Position numbers and translations under genes: made by a program | Part shown: one piece after another, positions 7,400 through 15,444 of the stretch | Position numbering within the stretch: the first letter of the stretch is position 1 | Layout of the letters: the number at the start of each line of letters is the position of its first letter | From: Oscillospiraceae bacterium | GTDB taxonomy: Bacteria; Bacillota; Clostridia; Oscillospirales; CAG-272 | DNA length: 20,231 nt | Assembly: GCA_015065045.1 (NCBI GenBank) | Contig: SVRB01000014.1 | Span: 1 to 20,231 of the forward strand | Direction of reading: 5' to 3' | Notes under the pieces: model-generated | Databases searched by the model: none | Told to the model about the DNA's origin: nothing | The model's input: the letters and a program-made list of their open reading frames with translations, nothing else

Positions 7400-10300
7400 T
7401 TATTCAAGCTTAACTCCAAGCTTATCTTCAATATCGCGTACGTTAACCGTGAGAACCTTGGAAATACCTTTTTCGTACATAGTAACGCCGTAAAGCGTGT
7501 CGGCTGATTCCATTGTGCCTCTGCGGTGTGTTATCATAATAAACTGTGTCGCATCCGAATATTTTCTTGCATATTCAGCAAATCTTACAACGTTGACTTC
7601 GTCAAGCGCTGATTCAATTTCGTCGAAAATACAGAAAGGAGTCGGATTGACCTTAAGTATTGCAAAGAACAAAGCTATCGCAACGAATGCCTGTTCACCA
7701 CCCGAGAGAGAAACAAGATTTTTGATTATCTTTCCGGGGGGAGCAACGTTAATATCAATACCACTTGTGAGAACGTCGTCAGGGTTTGTCAAAACGAGCT
7801 CGGCAGTACCGCCGCCGAACAATTCGCGGAAGACGTTTTTGAAGTGTACGTTGATATCCTTCATTGCCTGAGAGAATCTGTCGCGCATTTCAACCTCAAG
7901 CTTAACGATAATATCGGTAAGCTGTTTTTCGGCTGCTTCAAGGTCGGATATCTGACTGTGCATAAAGTCGTATCTTTCCTTAACCTCTTTGTATTCATCA
8001 ACAGCGCTTACGTTTACGTGGCCGAGAGCTCTGAGCTTGTTTTTGTACTCAGTAAGCTGACGGAACGTTTCGTTTCTGTTTTCTGAAGTTATTTCAGGAA
8101 GTGTAAGCTCGGTTGCCGTTGTGTAAGTAAGCTCATATTCATCCCATATTCTTTCGCTTGACTTGTCAAGGTCATTCTTTAACTGCTCACAAAGTCCCTC
8201 GAGTTTTGTGTGAGAACGGAACACAAGCTCTCTTGAGTTTGCTTTTTCTTTTATCTTTGCACGAATATCGTTGATCTTCTTTTCGTATTCGTCGTTTTTC
8301 TCAGAGAAGTCGCCGCGTTCTTTTTCAAGCGTCGAGATAGTAAGAAGTATTTCGTCTAAAGACTTCTTTATGTTTTCCTTACGGGTTTCAGCGTTATTCT
8401 GTCTGTCATTCAACGTTGTGAGTTCGCTTTTTCCGAGAGAAATACGTTCTTCTAAGGACATAAGAAGCTCTTCTGTAGACTGAACTGTCTTTTCGAGGTT
8501 TTCTGTGTCCTTCTTGTCTTCAGTGAGTCTGATTACAGAATCACTGTTTCTCTTTCTTAATTCCTCAATTTCCAAATTCTTTTCGGAAATAAGAGCCTTT
8601 TGTTTTTCATGTTCGGTCTTGCCTGCTGAAATAAGCGCGTCTATTTCTGCAATATCACCATCGATGGATTGCTTTTTCTTGTTATAAAAATCATCGGACT
8701 TTTCGAGTCTTTCCATCTCGTTTTTGAGTTCAGACAAGCTCTTTTCGTCAGAGGCGATCTGAGACTTGAGAACCTCGTATTGAGTGTTTTCGGCATTGAG
8801 CAGAGAAGAGAGCAGGGATGCGTTTCCGAGATATGAATCTTTTTCTCGGTTAAGCTTTTCTTTTTCTTTGTTAAGCGTATCAAGATCAGCCTGCGCTTTT
8901 GTTGTCTCTGTTTGTAATGAAGCACACTCTTTTTTGAGCTTTTCTATTTCTGTTGAGCGAGTAAGCATACCGCTGTCTTTTTTAACAGAACCGCCGGTAT
9001 AAGAACCGCCCGCATTTATAAGCTGTCCGTCAAGAGTTACCAAACGAACCTTGTAATTTGTCTTCTTTGCGGCAAAGCTTGCATTGTTTATGTTGTCAAA
9101 AACAATAGTTCTGCCGAGCAAATATTCGTTGATTATCTTAAACTGTTCTTCGCATTCAGCAAGCTCGCTTGCAACACCAACGTATCCGTCGAGTGCTGAT
9201 ATTGTGTTTATATCAACGTTGAGCTTTTGTGCCTGAATAGAAGTTATGGGGTAGAACGTCGCTCTGCCTGCATTCTTTTCTTTAAGCAAAGCGATAGCCT
9301 TTTTTGCGCTCTCGTCGTCCTTAACAACAATGTTTTGCAAGTTTCCGCCAAGCGCTGTTTCTATAGCGACCGTATATTTTCTGTTTACGGTAATAAGCTT
9401 TGATACAGGACCGAAAATTCCCGAAAGCGTATTCTTTGCGCTTTCGCTCATTACGAATTTAACGCTGTTTGCATAACCCTCGAAGTGTTCTTCCATTCGC
9501 GTCAATGCATCAGCTCTCTGCTTCTTTGAAGCCATATCGATATACAAAGCGTTAAGTCTGTCGTTGAGCGATTTGATTTCAGTATCAAGTCTCTCAATTT
9601 CAGTATCGGTATGTTTTGCCGAAGCGTTTGCCTCATCTGTTTTCTTGCGATATCCCTCGATAGTTTTTTCTGCCTTGGACGAACGCTCTTTTAAGAGAGT
9701 GATCGCTTCTTCAAGCGCTGTGATCTCACCCTTTAAGCTTTCGTATCTTTCGTCCTCGCTCTTTCTTGAACCCGAAAGGGAAGAAAGCTCGATCTGTTTT
9801 GCAATAACCTCGTCTTCTTTTGCTCTTATGATAGCTTCGGTTTGAGCAAGACCATTTTCAAGCTCAACGAGCTCGAGAAGCGAATTTTCAAGAAGCGTGT
9901 CTGCTGTTTCTCTTTCTTTTTCGGAAAGTGAAAGATTATTCTTTAATTGTTCAAGGTTATGTTTTGCTTCTTCGAGTGATGCTTTTGTTTTGCTTAATTC
10001 GTCGTCACGAAGGGAGAGTTCGTTTTCTGACTGTATCTTAAGCTGTTTTAAATGCTCGATATCGTTGTCGAGAACCTTCAAGCTGCTTTCGTAACCGAAT
10101 TTCTTTTCATTAGCGTTTTGAAGCTCTGTATGATTTTTTTCTGATTTCAGTTTATTTTCCTGTGCGTATTCAGAAAGTCTTTCGTTCTGGTTTTCGAGAG
10201 ATTGAATCGTTTCGTCAGCAATCTCAAGCTCTTTTGCGGAAAGGATAAAATCATCCTCTGATTTCTTTAGCTTCTCGCGAAGCTCTTTTGTATCGTAAAG

Positions 10301-10996
10301 CCAAAGTGAAATATCAGCGCCCTTTTTCTTTTCGTAAAGGTCCAAATATTTCTTCGCCTTTTCGGCTTCCTTTTCGAGAGGTCCGATTCTGCTTTCAAGC
10401 TCAAACTTAATATCGTTTAAGCGTACGAGGTTATCGTTCGTTGAATTCAACTTGCGTTCAGCCTCGTTTTTCTTGTATCTGTATTTTGAGATACCTGCAG
10501 CTTCTTCGAATATATTTCTTCTTTCATCGCTCTTCTGTGAAATAATTTCGGCAGCTTTACCCTGGCTGACAATAGAGTAACCCGTCTTGCCCACACCGGT
10601 ATTCATAAACATCTCATGAATATCCTTAAGTCTTGCGGGACGGCGGTTTATCATATATTCGCTTTCGCCCGAACGGTAATATCTTCTTGTAACCTCTACC
10701 TCGTCGTAGTCAATATCAATTCTGTTACCGTCTCCGGTGTTGTCAATTACAAGAGTAACTTCGGCATATCCCATAGGACTGCGTGTTGCAGAGCCGCCGA
10801 AGATAACGTCTTCCATTTTTGTGCCTCGGATGTTTTTGCTGGAAAGTTCGCCGAGAACCCAACGCATAGCATCGGAAATATTAGATTTTCCGCTTCCGTT
10901 AGGGCCGACAATGACAGTCATGCCGCTATCAAAATTTATAGTCGTTTTATCGGGAAAAGACTTAAATCCGTGGATTTCAAGTGATTTCAAACGCAT
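7400..10996 (-). CDS. smc: Chromosome segregation protein SMC
   Basis: Condensin ATPase that loads on DNA with ScpA/ScpB and extrudes loops to organise and separate chromosomes. From the ATG at 10996 it has 1198 residues, the normal size. The Walker A motif GPNGSGKS is at 31-38. Two long heptad-rich coiled-coil arms (about 170-500 and 670-1020, Lys/Glu/Leu-rich) flank a hinge (about 510-665) containing FGPVSKLI and VRLVTLDG. The ABC signature LSGGEQ is at 1097-1102, followed by the Walker B IFDEIESALDE. The upstream ATG at 11020 is disfavoured: family members begin MRLKSLEIHGFKSF, and AAAGGGGG (11008-11015) lies 11 bases before the chosen ATG. It sits between the radical SAM gene and ftsY. 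Confidence 0.97.
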   Translation of the reverse strand: MRLKSLEIHGFKSFPDKTTINFDSGMTVIVGPNGSGKSNISDAMRWVLGELSSKNIRGTKMEDVIFGGSATRSPMGYAEVTLVIDNTGDGNRIDIDYDEVEVTRRYYRSGESEYMINRRPARLKDIHEMFMNTGVGKTGYSIVSQGKAAEIISQKSDERRNIFEEAAGISKYRYKKNEAERKLNSTNDNLVRLNDIKFELESRIGPLEKEAEKAKKYLDLYEKKKGADISLWLYDTKELREKLKKSEDDFILSAKELEIADETIQSLENQNERLSEYAQENKLKSEKNHTELQNANEKKFGYESSLKVLDNDIEHLKQLKIQSENELSLRDDELSKTKASLEEAKHNLEQLKNNLSLSEKERETADTLLENSLLELVELENGLAQTEAIIRAKEDEVIAKQIELSSLSGSRKSEDERYESLKGEITALEEAITLLKERSSKAEKTIEGYRKKTDEANASAKHTDTEIERLDTEIKSLNDRLNALYIDMASKKQRADALTRMEEHFEGYANSVKFVMSESAKNTLSGIFGPVSKLITVNRKYTVAIETALGGNLQNIVVKDDESAKKAIALLKEKNAGRATFYPITSIQAQKLNVDINTISALDGYVGVASELAECEEQFKIINEYLLGRTIVFDNINNASFAAKKTNYKVRLVTLDGQLINAGGSYTGGSVKKDSGMLTRSTEIEKLKKECASLQTETTKAQADLDTLNKEKEKLNREKDSYLGNASLLSSLLNAENTQYEVLKSQIASDEKSLSELKNEMERLEKSDDFYNKKKQSIDGDIAEIDALISAGKTEHEKQKALISEKNLEIEELRKRNSDSVIRLTEDKKDTENLEKTVQSTEELLMSLEERISLGKSELTTLNDRQNNAETRKENIKKSLDEILLTISTLEKERGDFSEKNDEYEKKINDIRAKIKEKANSRELVFRSHTKLEGLCEQLKNDLDKSSERIWDEYELTYTTATELTLPEITSENRNETFRQLTEYKNKLRALGHVNVSAVDEYKEVKERYDFMHSQISDLEAAEKQLTDIIVKLEVEMRDRFSQAMKDINVHFKNVFRELFGGGTAELVLTNPDDVLTSGIDINVAPPGKIIKNLVSLSGGEQAFVAIALFFAILKVNPTPFCIFDEIESALDEVNVVRFAEYARKYSDATQFIMITHRRGTMESADTLYGVTMYEKGISKVLTVNVRDIEDKLGVKLE

Positions 10997-11000
10997 GGTG

Positions 11001-11054
11001 TCAAATGCCCCCTTTCTCATTCTTTAGCATATCTTTTAAATCGCGCCACGTCAT
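11001..11054 (-). CDS. Possible 17-codon ORF between radical SAM gene and smc
   Basis: The ORF starts with an ATG that overlaps the radical SAM stop as ATGA, encodes MTWRDLKDMLKNEKGGI, and stops four bases before the smc ATG. It fills the whole gap and contains the smc ribosome binding site. Ending right at smc would allow coupled translation. There is no ribosome binding site of its own, and 17 open codons are not statistically remarkable, so this may be chance. No homologue is recognised. Confidence 0.25.
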   Translation of the reverse strand: MTWRDLKDMLKNEKGGI

Positions 11055-12067
11055 AGTATATCTAATATAATATTATATCCTATAATGTCATTTTTTTCAA
11101 CAACTTTTACGGATTTTAAATTATAATTTTTTATTAATTTTTCTTTGTTAATACGTTTCTGACCGACTACCTTTGATACAGCTCCCAAAGAGCAGTAGAT
11201 TACAAGATTTTTACCGCTCATATCGTCATTTACACGGTCGAGGATTTCGCATATTTTTTTGTAGTAAAGATAATTCTGAGCTAATTCACCTATAGCCGGA
11301 TGATAGTCTCCACCGTATACAACGTCGGGGTCGTATAGCTCATCACCCGACTGAAGACCGATTCGAATAACCTCTTTTTCAGCCTTGTCGAAAACAAGCA
11401 AAGCTTCTCCTGTTCGTGTAACGGCATCTTCAAGTCTTAGAGGTGTATACTCGTTTCTTTTTGCCATTGAGCATAGCTCGGTTTCTCTTAAAACTACGGT
11501 CGGATAAATTCTTGCTCCGTCGCATAATTCAGCTATAATGTTAGCTGTATATACTTCTTTTTCAAGGGTTGAGCAGGGAAGCCCGATCATCATTTGACCG
11601 ATGAGGGTAAAGTTATGCTTTTTTATAAGCTTGCAGGCTTCGATTGCTGTTTTTGCGGTGTGACCCCTCTTTGATGCACACAGAACCTCATCATCCATCG
11701 ACTGAAGTCCGAGTTCAATAGTTTTTACTCCATAGTTCTTCAAAATTTGCAGAATTTCTTCGTTGATATAATCGGGACGGGTCGAAAGTCTGATTGAAGA
11801 TACACTGCCGTTTTCTATGTATTTGTATGCAGTTTTTAACAGGAAAATCATATCGTCTCTGTCAATGCCCGTAAAGCTTCCGCCGAAGAATGCTATCTCA
11901 GTTTCGGTATTGTCTGTATCAATAGTTGACAGAGCGTTTTTTATAATGCTGTCGACTTCGTTTTTATTAAAAGAAGACGTGCCCGAAATGCGTTTCTGAT
12001 TACAGAAAACACAATCATTCGGGCATCCTAAATGCGGTATAAATACCGGTATATTCACATGTTTCAA
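11051..12067 (-). CDS. Elp3-like radical SAM protein of unknown substrate
   Basis: 338 residues from the chosen TTG start. The cluster motif CPNDCVFC (15-22) is the Cx3Cx2C that binds the 4Fe-4S cluster and SAM, set in the sequence IPHLGCPNDCVFCNQKRISG. FFGGSF (60-65), ELGLQSM and GQMMIGLP are typical of the Elp3-like radical SAM core, followed by a C-terminal extension. No acetyltransferase domain is present, so it is not a full Elp3. The substrate is unknown. Reading further upstream gives an unlikely N-terminus translated from repeat DNA with no family resemblance. TTG 12067 yields MKHVNIPVFIPH and has GGAGA (12074-12078) six bases upstream. The gene lies between rnc, from which it is separated by the repeat array, and smc, a position often seen in Clostridia. 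Confidence 0.88.
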   Translation of the reverse strand: MKHVNIPVFIPHLGCPNDCVFCNQKRISGTSSFNKNEVDSIIKNALSTIDTDNTETEIAFFGGSFTGIDRDDMIFLLKTAYKYIENGSVSSIRLSTRPDYINEEILQILKNYGVKTIELGLQSMDDEVLCASKRGHTAKTAIEACKLIKKHNFTLIGQMMIGLPCSTLEKEVYTANIIAELCDGARIYPTVVLRETELCSMAKRNEYTPLRLEDAVTRTGEALLVFDKAEKEVIRIGLQSGDELYDPDVVYGGDYHPAIGELAQNYLYYKKICEILDRVNDDMSGKNLVIYCSLGAVSKVVGQKRINKEKLIKNYNLKSVKVVEKNDIIGYNIILDIL

Positions 12068-12073
12068 AATATT

Positions 12074-12078
12074 TCTCC
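12074..12078 (-). promoter_or_regulatory. Ribosome binding site fixing the TTG start of the radical SAM gene
   Basis: GGAGA on the minus strand, six bases before TTG 12067. No other in-frame ATG lies near the conserved N-terminus, so this site decides the start. Confidence 0.7.
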
Positions 12079-12120
12079 AAGAAAAAATATTAGTGTTATT
12101 CGTATGGAATTTAAAATTTA

Positions 12121-12324
12121 AAATCAAGCCTGTCCAAAGGGTAAAAGCGAATATTATTTTTACAAAAAATAATATAAATAAATCAGGCTTGTCCAAAGAG
12201 TAAAAGCGAATATTATTTTTATAAAAAATAATATAAATAAATCAGGCTTGTCCAAAGAGTAAAAGCAAGTATTATTTTTATAAAAAATAATATAAATAAA
12301 TCAGGCTTGTCCAAAGAGTAAAAG
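12121..12324 (-). repeat. 59-bp direct tandem repeat array including the 3' end of rnc
   Basis: Three full 59-bp units start at 12121, 12180 and 12239, and a partial 27-bp unit is at 12298-12324. Each unit joins a mixed-composition 27-bp block to a 32-bp A/T-only block. The partial unit is the last codons of rnc (LLFGQA) with its TGA stop, plus three bases, so the other units carry displaced copies of the rnc tail. The A/T block holds a hairpin of about ten pairs with a 3-base loop. The unit at 12180 differs from that at 12239 at two positions and from that at 12121 at four. The array fills most of the 233-bp non-coding gap between rnc and the radical SAM gene. It is not a CRISPR, because the supposed spacers are all alike. 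Confidence 0.95.
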
Positions 12325-13035
12325 TGCCTCTTTAGCAGCATTTTGCTCAGACTCTCGTTTGCTTTTTCCGATACCTTTTCCAATTACGTTATTGTTTAAA
12401 TAGGCTTCGGTCTCAAAGACTCTGTCGTGCGCGGGGCCGGATTCTTTAACGAGCTTGTATTCAAGCACGTCACCGTGCTCTTGCTGTACAAACTGCTGAA
12501 GCATCGACTTGTAATCCTTGGTGTTTCCTCTGACGAGTATTTGCTGAATTTCGTTAATTGCAAAGGGAAGAACAAACGCCTTAACGGGTTCGATTCCGCC
12601 GTCAATATACATAGCCGCCAACAAAGCCTCAAAAGCGTCAGCAAGAATTGAGGATCTTTCTCTGCCGTTGGTTATTTCCTCTCCGTGTCCCAAAAGCATA
12701 TATTTTCCAAGCTCGATCTCTCTTGCAAACTTTGATAACGCTCTTTCGCAAACGGTTCCCGCTCTTACCTTGGATAATTCGCCCTCGGGCAAGTCGGGAT
12801 AGTTTGTATACAGATATTCGCTTACCGTAAGAGAGAGTATTGAGTCACCGAAAAACTCGAGTCTTTCGTTACATTCTGCCTTTATGGATTTTGATTTAAG
12901 CTCGTTTGAAAACGATGAATGCGAGAGGGCTTTAAGCAAGACCTGTTTATCTTTAAAATTGTAATTCAGCTTTGATTCAAGGCCTTGAATCGTGCTTATC
13001 AGTTCGTTTAAATCGTTAATTTCGTTTATATTCAT
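12301..13035 (-). CDS. rnc: Ribonuclease III
   Basis: Double-strand-specific endoribonuclease that processes rRNA precursors and structured mRNAs. 244 residues: a catalytic domain with signature NERLEFFGDSIL (56-67), supplying acidic residues E57, E60 and D64, then E84 in LPEGEL, and D133/E136 in ADAFEALLA, so the magnesium-binding set looks complete. A double-stranded-RNA-binding domain occupies about 170-240. The ATG overlaps the plsX stop as ATGA, implying coupling. The last codons fall within the tandem repeat array, so copies of this tail are found downstream; the gene itself is intact. In most Firmicutes acpP precedes rnc; here plsX does. Confidence 0.97.
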   Translation of the reverse strand: MNINEINDLNELISTIQGLESKLNYNFKDKQVLLKALSHSSFSNELKSKSIKAECNERLEFFGDSILSLTVSEYLYTNYPDLPEGELSKVRAGTVCERALSKFAREIELGKYMLLGHGEEITNGRERSSILADAFEALLAAMYIDGGIEPVKAFVLPFAINEIQQILVRGNTKDYKSMLQQFVQQEHGDVLEYKLVKESGPAHDRVFETEAYLNNNVIGKGIGKSKRESEQNAAKEALLLFGQA

Positions 13036-14051
13036 TCTTCTGTGCCTGTCTTTGCAGATTCTTTTTTTGTCAACTGCGAGCTCTGGCGCGCAATTTCTAT
13101 TATTATACCCGTATTTACGTAATATATAGCCTGCTTAATAGCATTTTTTACAGCCTTTGCGTCTGACGAACCGTGAGCTTTGATTACGGGTTTTGAAATT
13201 CCGAGAAGGGGAGCACCGCCATATTCGGAAGCGTCAAATTTCTTTTTAAATGATTTTAAAGTGCTTTTAAGAACCAAAGCAGATACCTTTGAGAGAGCGT
13301 TTGTCATAAAGAGCTCCTTCAACTGCTCGATCATAAAAGAACCAAAGCCTTCGGTCATTTTGAGAACAACGTTGCCGGTAAAGCCGTCTGTTACGATAAC
13401 GTCTGACTTTGCGAAGGGAATATCTCTGCCCTCGATGTTTCCGATAAAATTAACGTCAGATTCCTGAAGCTTTTTATAAGCTTCTCTGTGAAGGTCAGTA
13501 CCCTTTGTTTCTTCCGTACCGTTATTCAAAAGTCCAACAGTGGGATTTTTGATTCCGTGGAGTCTTTCCATGTATATAGAGCCCATTTTTGCGAATTGCT
13601 CGAGGTTTTCAGGTGTAACGTTTATGTTAGCGCCTGAGTCAACAAGCAAGGTAGGTCTTGCCAAGGGCAAAATCGTACCGATAGCGGCTCTGAGTCCTCT
13701 GATTCTTCTTACGATGAATGTAGCGCCTGCAAGAAGCGCGCCTGTATTTCCTGCGCTTACAAATGCGTCTCCTTTGCCCTCTGCGAGCATTTTAAGGCCT
13801 ACGTTCATAGAGGAATTGTTTTTCTCGCGGACAACACTCATAGCTGAGTCTTCCATCGTTATAAATTCGGGAGCGTCAACAATTTCAATTTTGTCCATAG
13901 AGTATCCGTGGTCGGCAAATGCTGCCAATATAACGGATTCATCTCCGACAAGAGTAATATCACAGCCAAATTCTTTTATAGCCGTAACTGCGCCCTCGAC
14001 AAACTGCTCGGGAGCTTTATCTCCTCCCATAACGTCAAGTATAATTCTCAT
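13032..14051 (-). CDS. plsX: Phosphate acyltransferase PlsX
   Basis: 339-residue peripheral membrane enzyme that converts acyl-ACP to acyl-phosphate, the donor used by PlsY in the first step of phospholipid synthesis. The N-terminus MRIILDVMGGDKAPE, the SAGNTGALLAGATF stretch and the VTDGFTGNVVLKMTEG stretch are family hallmarks, and length is normal. GGAG lies seven bases before the ATG. It follows trmFO by 43 bp and overlaps rnc by 4 bp. No fab or acpP genes lie next to it, unlike the common Firmicute arrangement, so ACP must be encoded elsewhere. Confidence 0.97.
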   Translation of the reverse strand: MRIILDVMGGDKAPEQFVEGAVTAIKEFGCDITLVGDESVILAAFADHGYSMDKIEIVDAPEFITMEDSAMSVVREKNNSSMNVGLKMLAEGKGDAFVSAGNTGALLAGATFIVRRIRGLRAAIGTILPLARPTLLVDSGANINVTPENLEQFAKMGSIYMERLHGIKNPTVGLLNNGTEETKGTDLHREAYKKLQESDVNFIGNIEGRDIPFAKSDVIVTDGFTGNVVLKMTEGFGSFMIEQLKELFMTNALSKVSALVLKSTLKSFKKKFDASEYGGAPLLGISKPVIKAHGSSDAKAVKNAIKQAIYYVNTGIIIEIARQSSQLTKKESAKTGTEE

Positions 14052-14094
14052 AAAATATCTCCAAAAAACAGATTTGTAAAAGTATATCTGGTTT

Positions 14095-15423
14095 CTAAAA
14101 ATCGGTTTTGATTTTGTTTATGTATTCAATAGAACGATTAGCCAATGCCTCGTTTCTAAAGCGCTTGCCGCCTTTAACCTTTTGTTCGAGGTTGGCAACA
14201 AGACCGAAGTTCGCATTCATCGGCTGGAAGTTTGCGACATTTTCATCGCTGATATAGTGAGCCAATGCTCCTATTGCAGTAATATTGGGGAAGTCGATAA
14301 GACTTTCGCCTTTTGCGTATCTTGCTGCATTTACTCCTGCAACAAAGCCGCTCGACGTAGACTCAACGTACCCTTCAACTCCCGTCATCTGACCTGCAAA
14401 GAAAACGTTCGGCTTTTCTCTCATAGCATAGAATTGATTCAAGCATTTAGGAGAGTTTATAAACGTATTTCTGTGCATAACTCCGTAGCGAAGGAAATTG
14501 GCGTTTTCAAGACCGGGAATCATAGAGAAAACTCTCTTTTGTTCGCCAAAAGTAAGATGTGTCTGGAATCCGACAAGGTTATACATAGTTTTATCTGCAT
14601 TTTCCTGACGGAGCTGAATAACAGCATAAGGCTCTTTTCCGGTTTTTGGGTCGGGAAGACCTACAGGCTTTAACGGTCCGTAACGAAGCGTATCGTATCC
14701 GCGTTTTGCCATAACTTCGACAGGCATACAGCCTTCAAATACATTCGGCTTTTTCTGTGAATCCTTGTCGAATTCTTTTAACTGTGCTTCTTCTGCGTTT
14801 ATAAGGTTTTCGTAAAATATGTCGTATTCCTCTTTTGTCATAGGACAGTTCAAATATGAAGCCTCGCCCTTGCCGTAACGTGATGCGGCATAGATCTTGT
14901 TCATATCGAGGGTCGAATATTCAACTATAGGTGCAGATGCGTCAAAGAATGACAAGTGCGTTTTTCCAAGATAGTTTTCAAGATACTGCGAAAACATATC
15001 CGAGGTCAAAGGCCCAGTTGCGACGATAGATATCTCGTCCTCGGGGATAGAGGTCACCTCTTGCTCGATTACGTTTATATATGGATTTGATCTTATCTTG
15101 TCTGTAATATATTCAGAAAACTTATGTCTGTCCACTGCAAGCGCAGAGCCTGCTTCAACCTGAGTTGCGTACGCCGCTTGGATGATCAAAGAATCCATTA
15201 AGTTAAGCTCTTCCTTGAGAAGTCCGACAGCGTTCGTAAGACAGTTACTGCGCAGTGAGTTAGAACAAACAAGCTCAGCCAATTTATCACTTGAGTGAGC
15301 AGGTGTTTTTTTGTGCGGCTTCATTTCATAGAGGTCAACGTAAACCCCGCGTTTAGCCGCTTGGTACGCGGCCTCGCAACCTGCAAGACCGCCGCCAAAT
15401 ACGTTTATCTTTTTTTGTTCCAT
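14095..15423 (-). CDS. trmFO: Methylenetetrahydrofolate-tRNA-(uracil-5-)-methyltransferase TrmFO
   Basis: 442-residue flavoprotein that makes 5-methyluridine at tRNA position 54 using methylene-tetrahydrofolate and FADH2. The FAD-binding GGGLAG motif is at 10-15. The conserved cysteines are visible as C53 (LVCSNSLRSN) and C232 (FEGCMPVEVMAKRG), corresponding to the functionally important pair known in the B. subtilis enzyme. The C-terminal TSSGFVAGVNAAR is typical of the GidA/TrmFO fold. No clear ribosome binding site precedes the ATG. It follows topA by 21 bp; dprA-topA-trmFO is a standard Firmicute order. Confidence 0.97.
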   Translation of the reverse strand: MEQKKINVFGGGLAGCEAAYQAAKRGVYVDLYEMKPHKKTPAHSSDKLAELVCSNSLRSNCLTNAVGLLKEELNLMDSLIIQAAYATQVEAGSALAVDRHKFSEYITDKIRSNPYINVIEQEVTSIPEDEISIVATGPLTSDMFSQYLENYLGKTHLSFFDASAPIVEYSTLDMNKIYAASRYGKGEASYLNCPMTKEEYDIFYENLINAEEAQLKEFDKDSQKKPNVFEGCMPVEVMAKRGYDTLRYGPLKPVGLPDPKTGKEPYAVIQLRQENADKTMYNLVGFQTHLTFGEQKRVFSMIPGLENANFLRYGVMHRNTFINSPKCLNQFYAMREKPNVFFAGQMTGVEGYVESTSSGFVAGVNAARYAKGESLIDFPNITAIGALAHYISDENVANFQPMNANFGLVANLEQKVKGGKRFRNEALANRSIEYINKIKTDF

Positions 15424-15444
15424 AATATTTAAAAATCTTATAAT

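Noticed and set aside
10997..11020. Upstream ATG for SMC adding eight residues
   Set aside because: The added residues do not fit the family N-terminus, and the AAAGGGGG ribosome binding site lies inside the extension, serving the ATG at 10996.
12068..12196. N-terminal extension of the radical SAM protein by 43 residues
   Set aside because: It would start at a TTG inside the repeat array, encode a hydrophobic sequence unlike the family, and ignore the good ribosome binding site before TTG 12067.
12121..12324. Alternating conserved and A/T-rich blocks resembling a small CRISPR array
   Set aside because: The would-be spacers are nearly identical to one another, the unit is a simple 59-bp tandem repeat containing rnc coding sequence, and no cas gene is present.
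13540..14079. Long plus-strand open frame opposite plsX (179 codons)
   Set aside because: Shadow of plsX in another frame; no ribosome binding site or recognisable protein, while plsX on the other strand is unmistakable.
14069..14090. Possible terminator between trmFO and plsX
   Set aside because: The stem is only 5 bp with a 12-base loop before six Ts, too weak to call.
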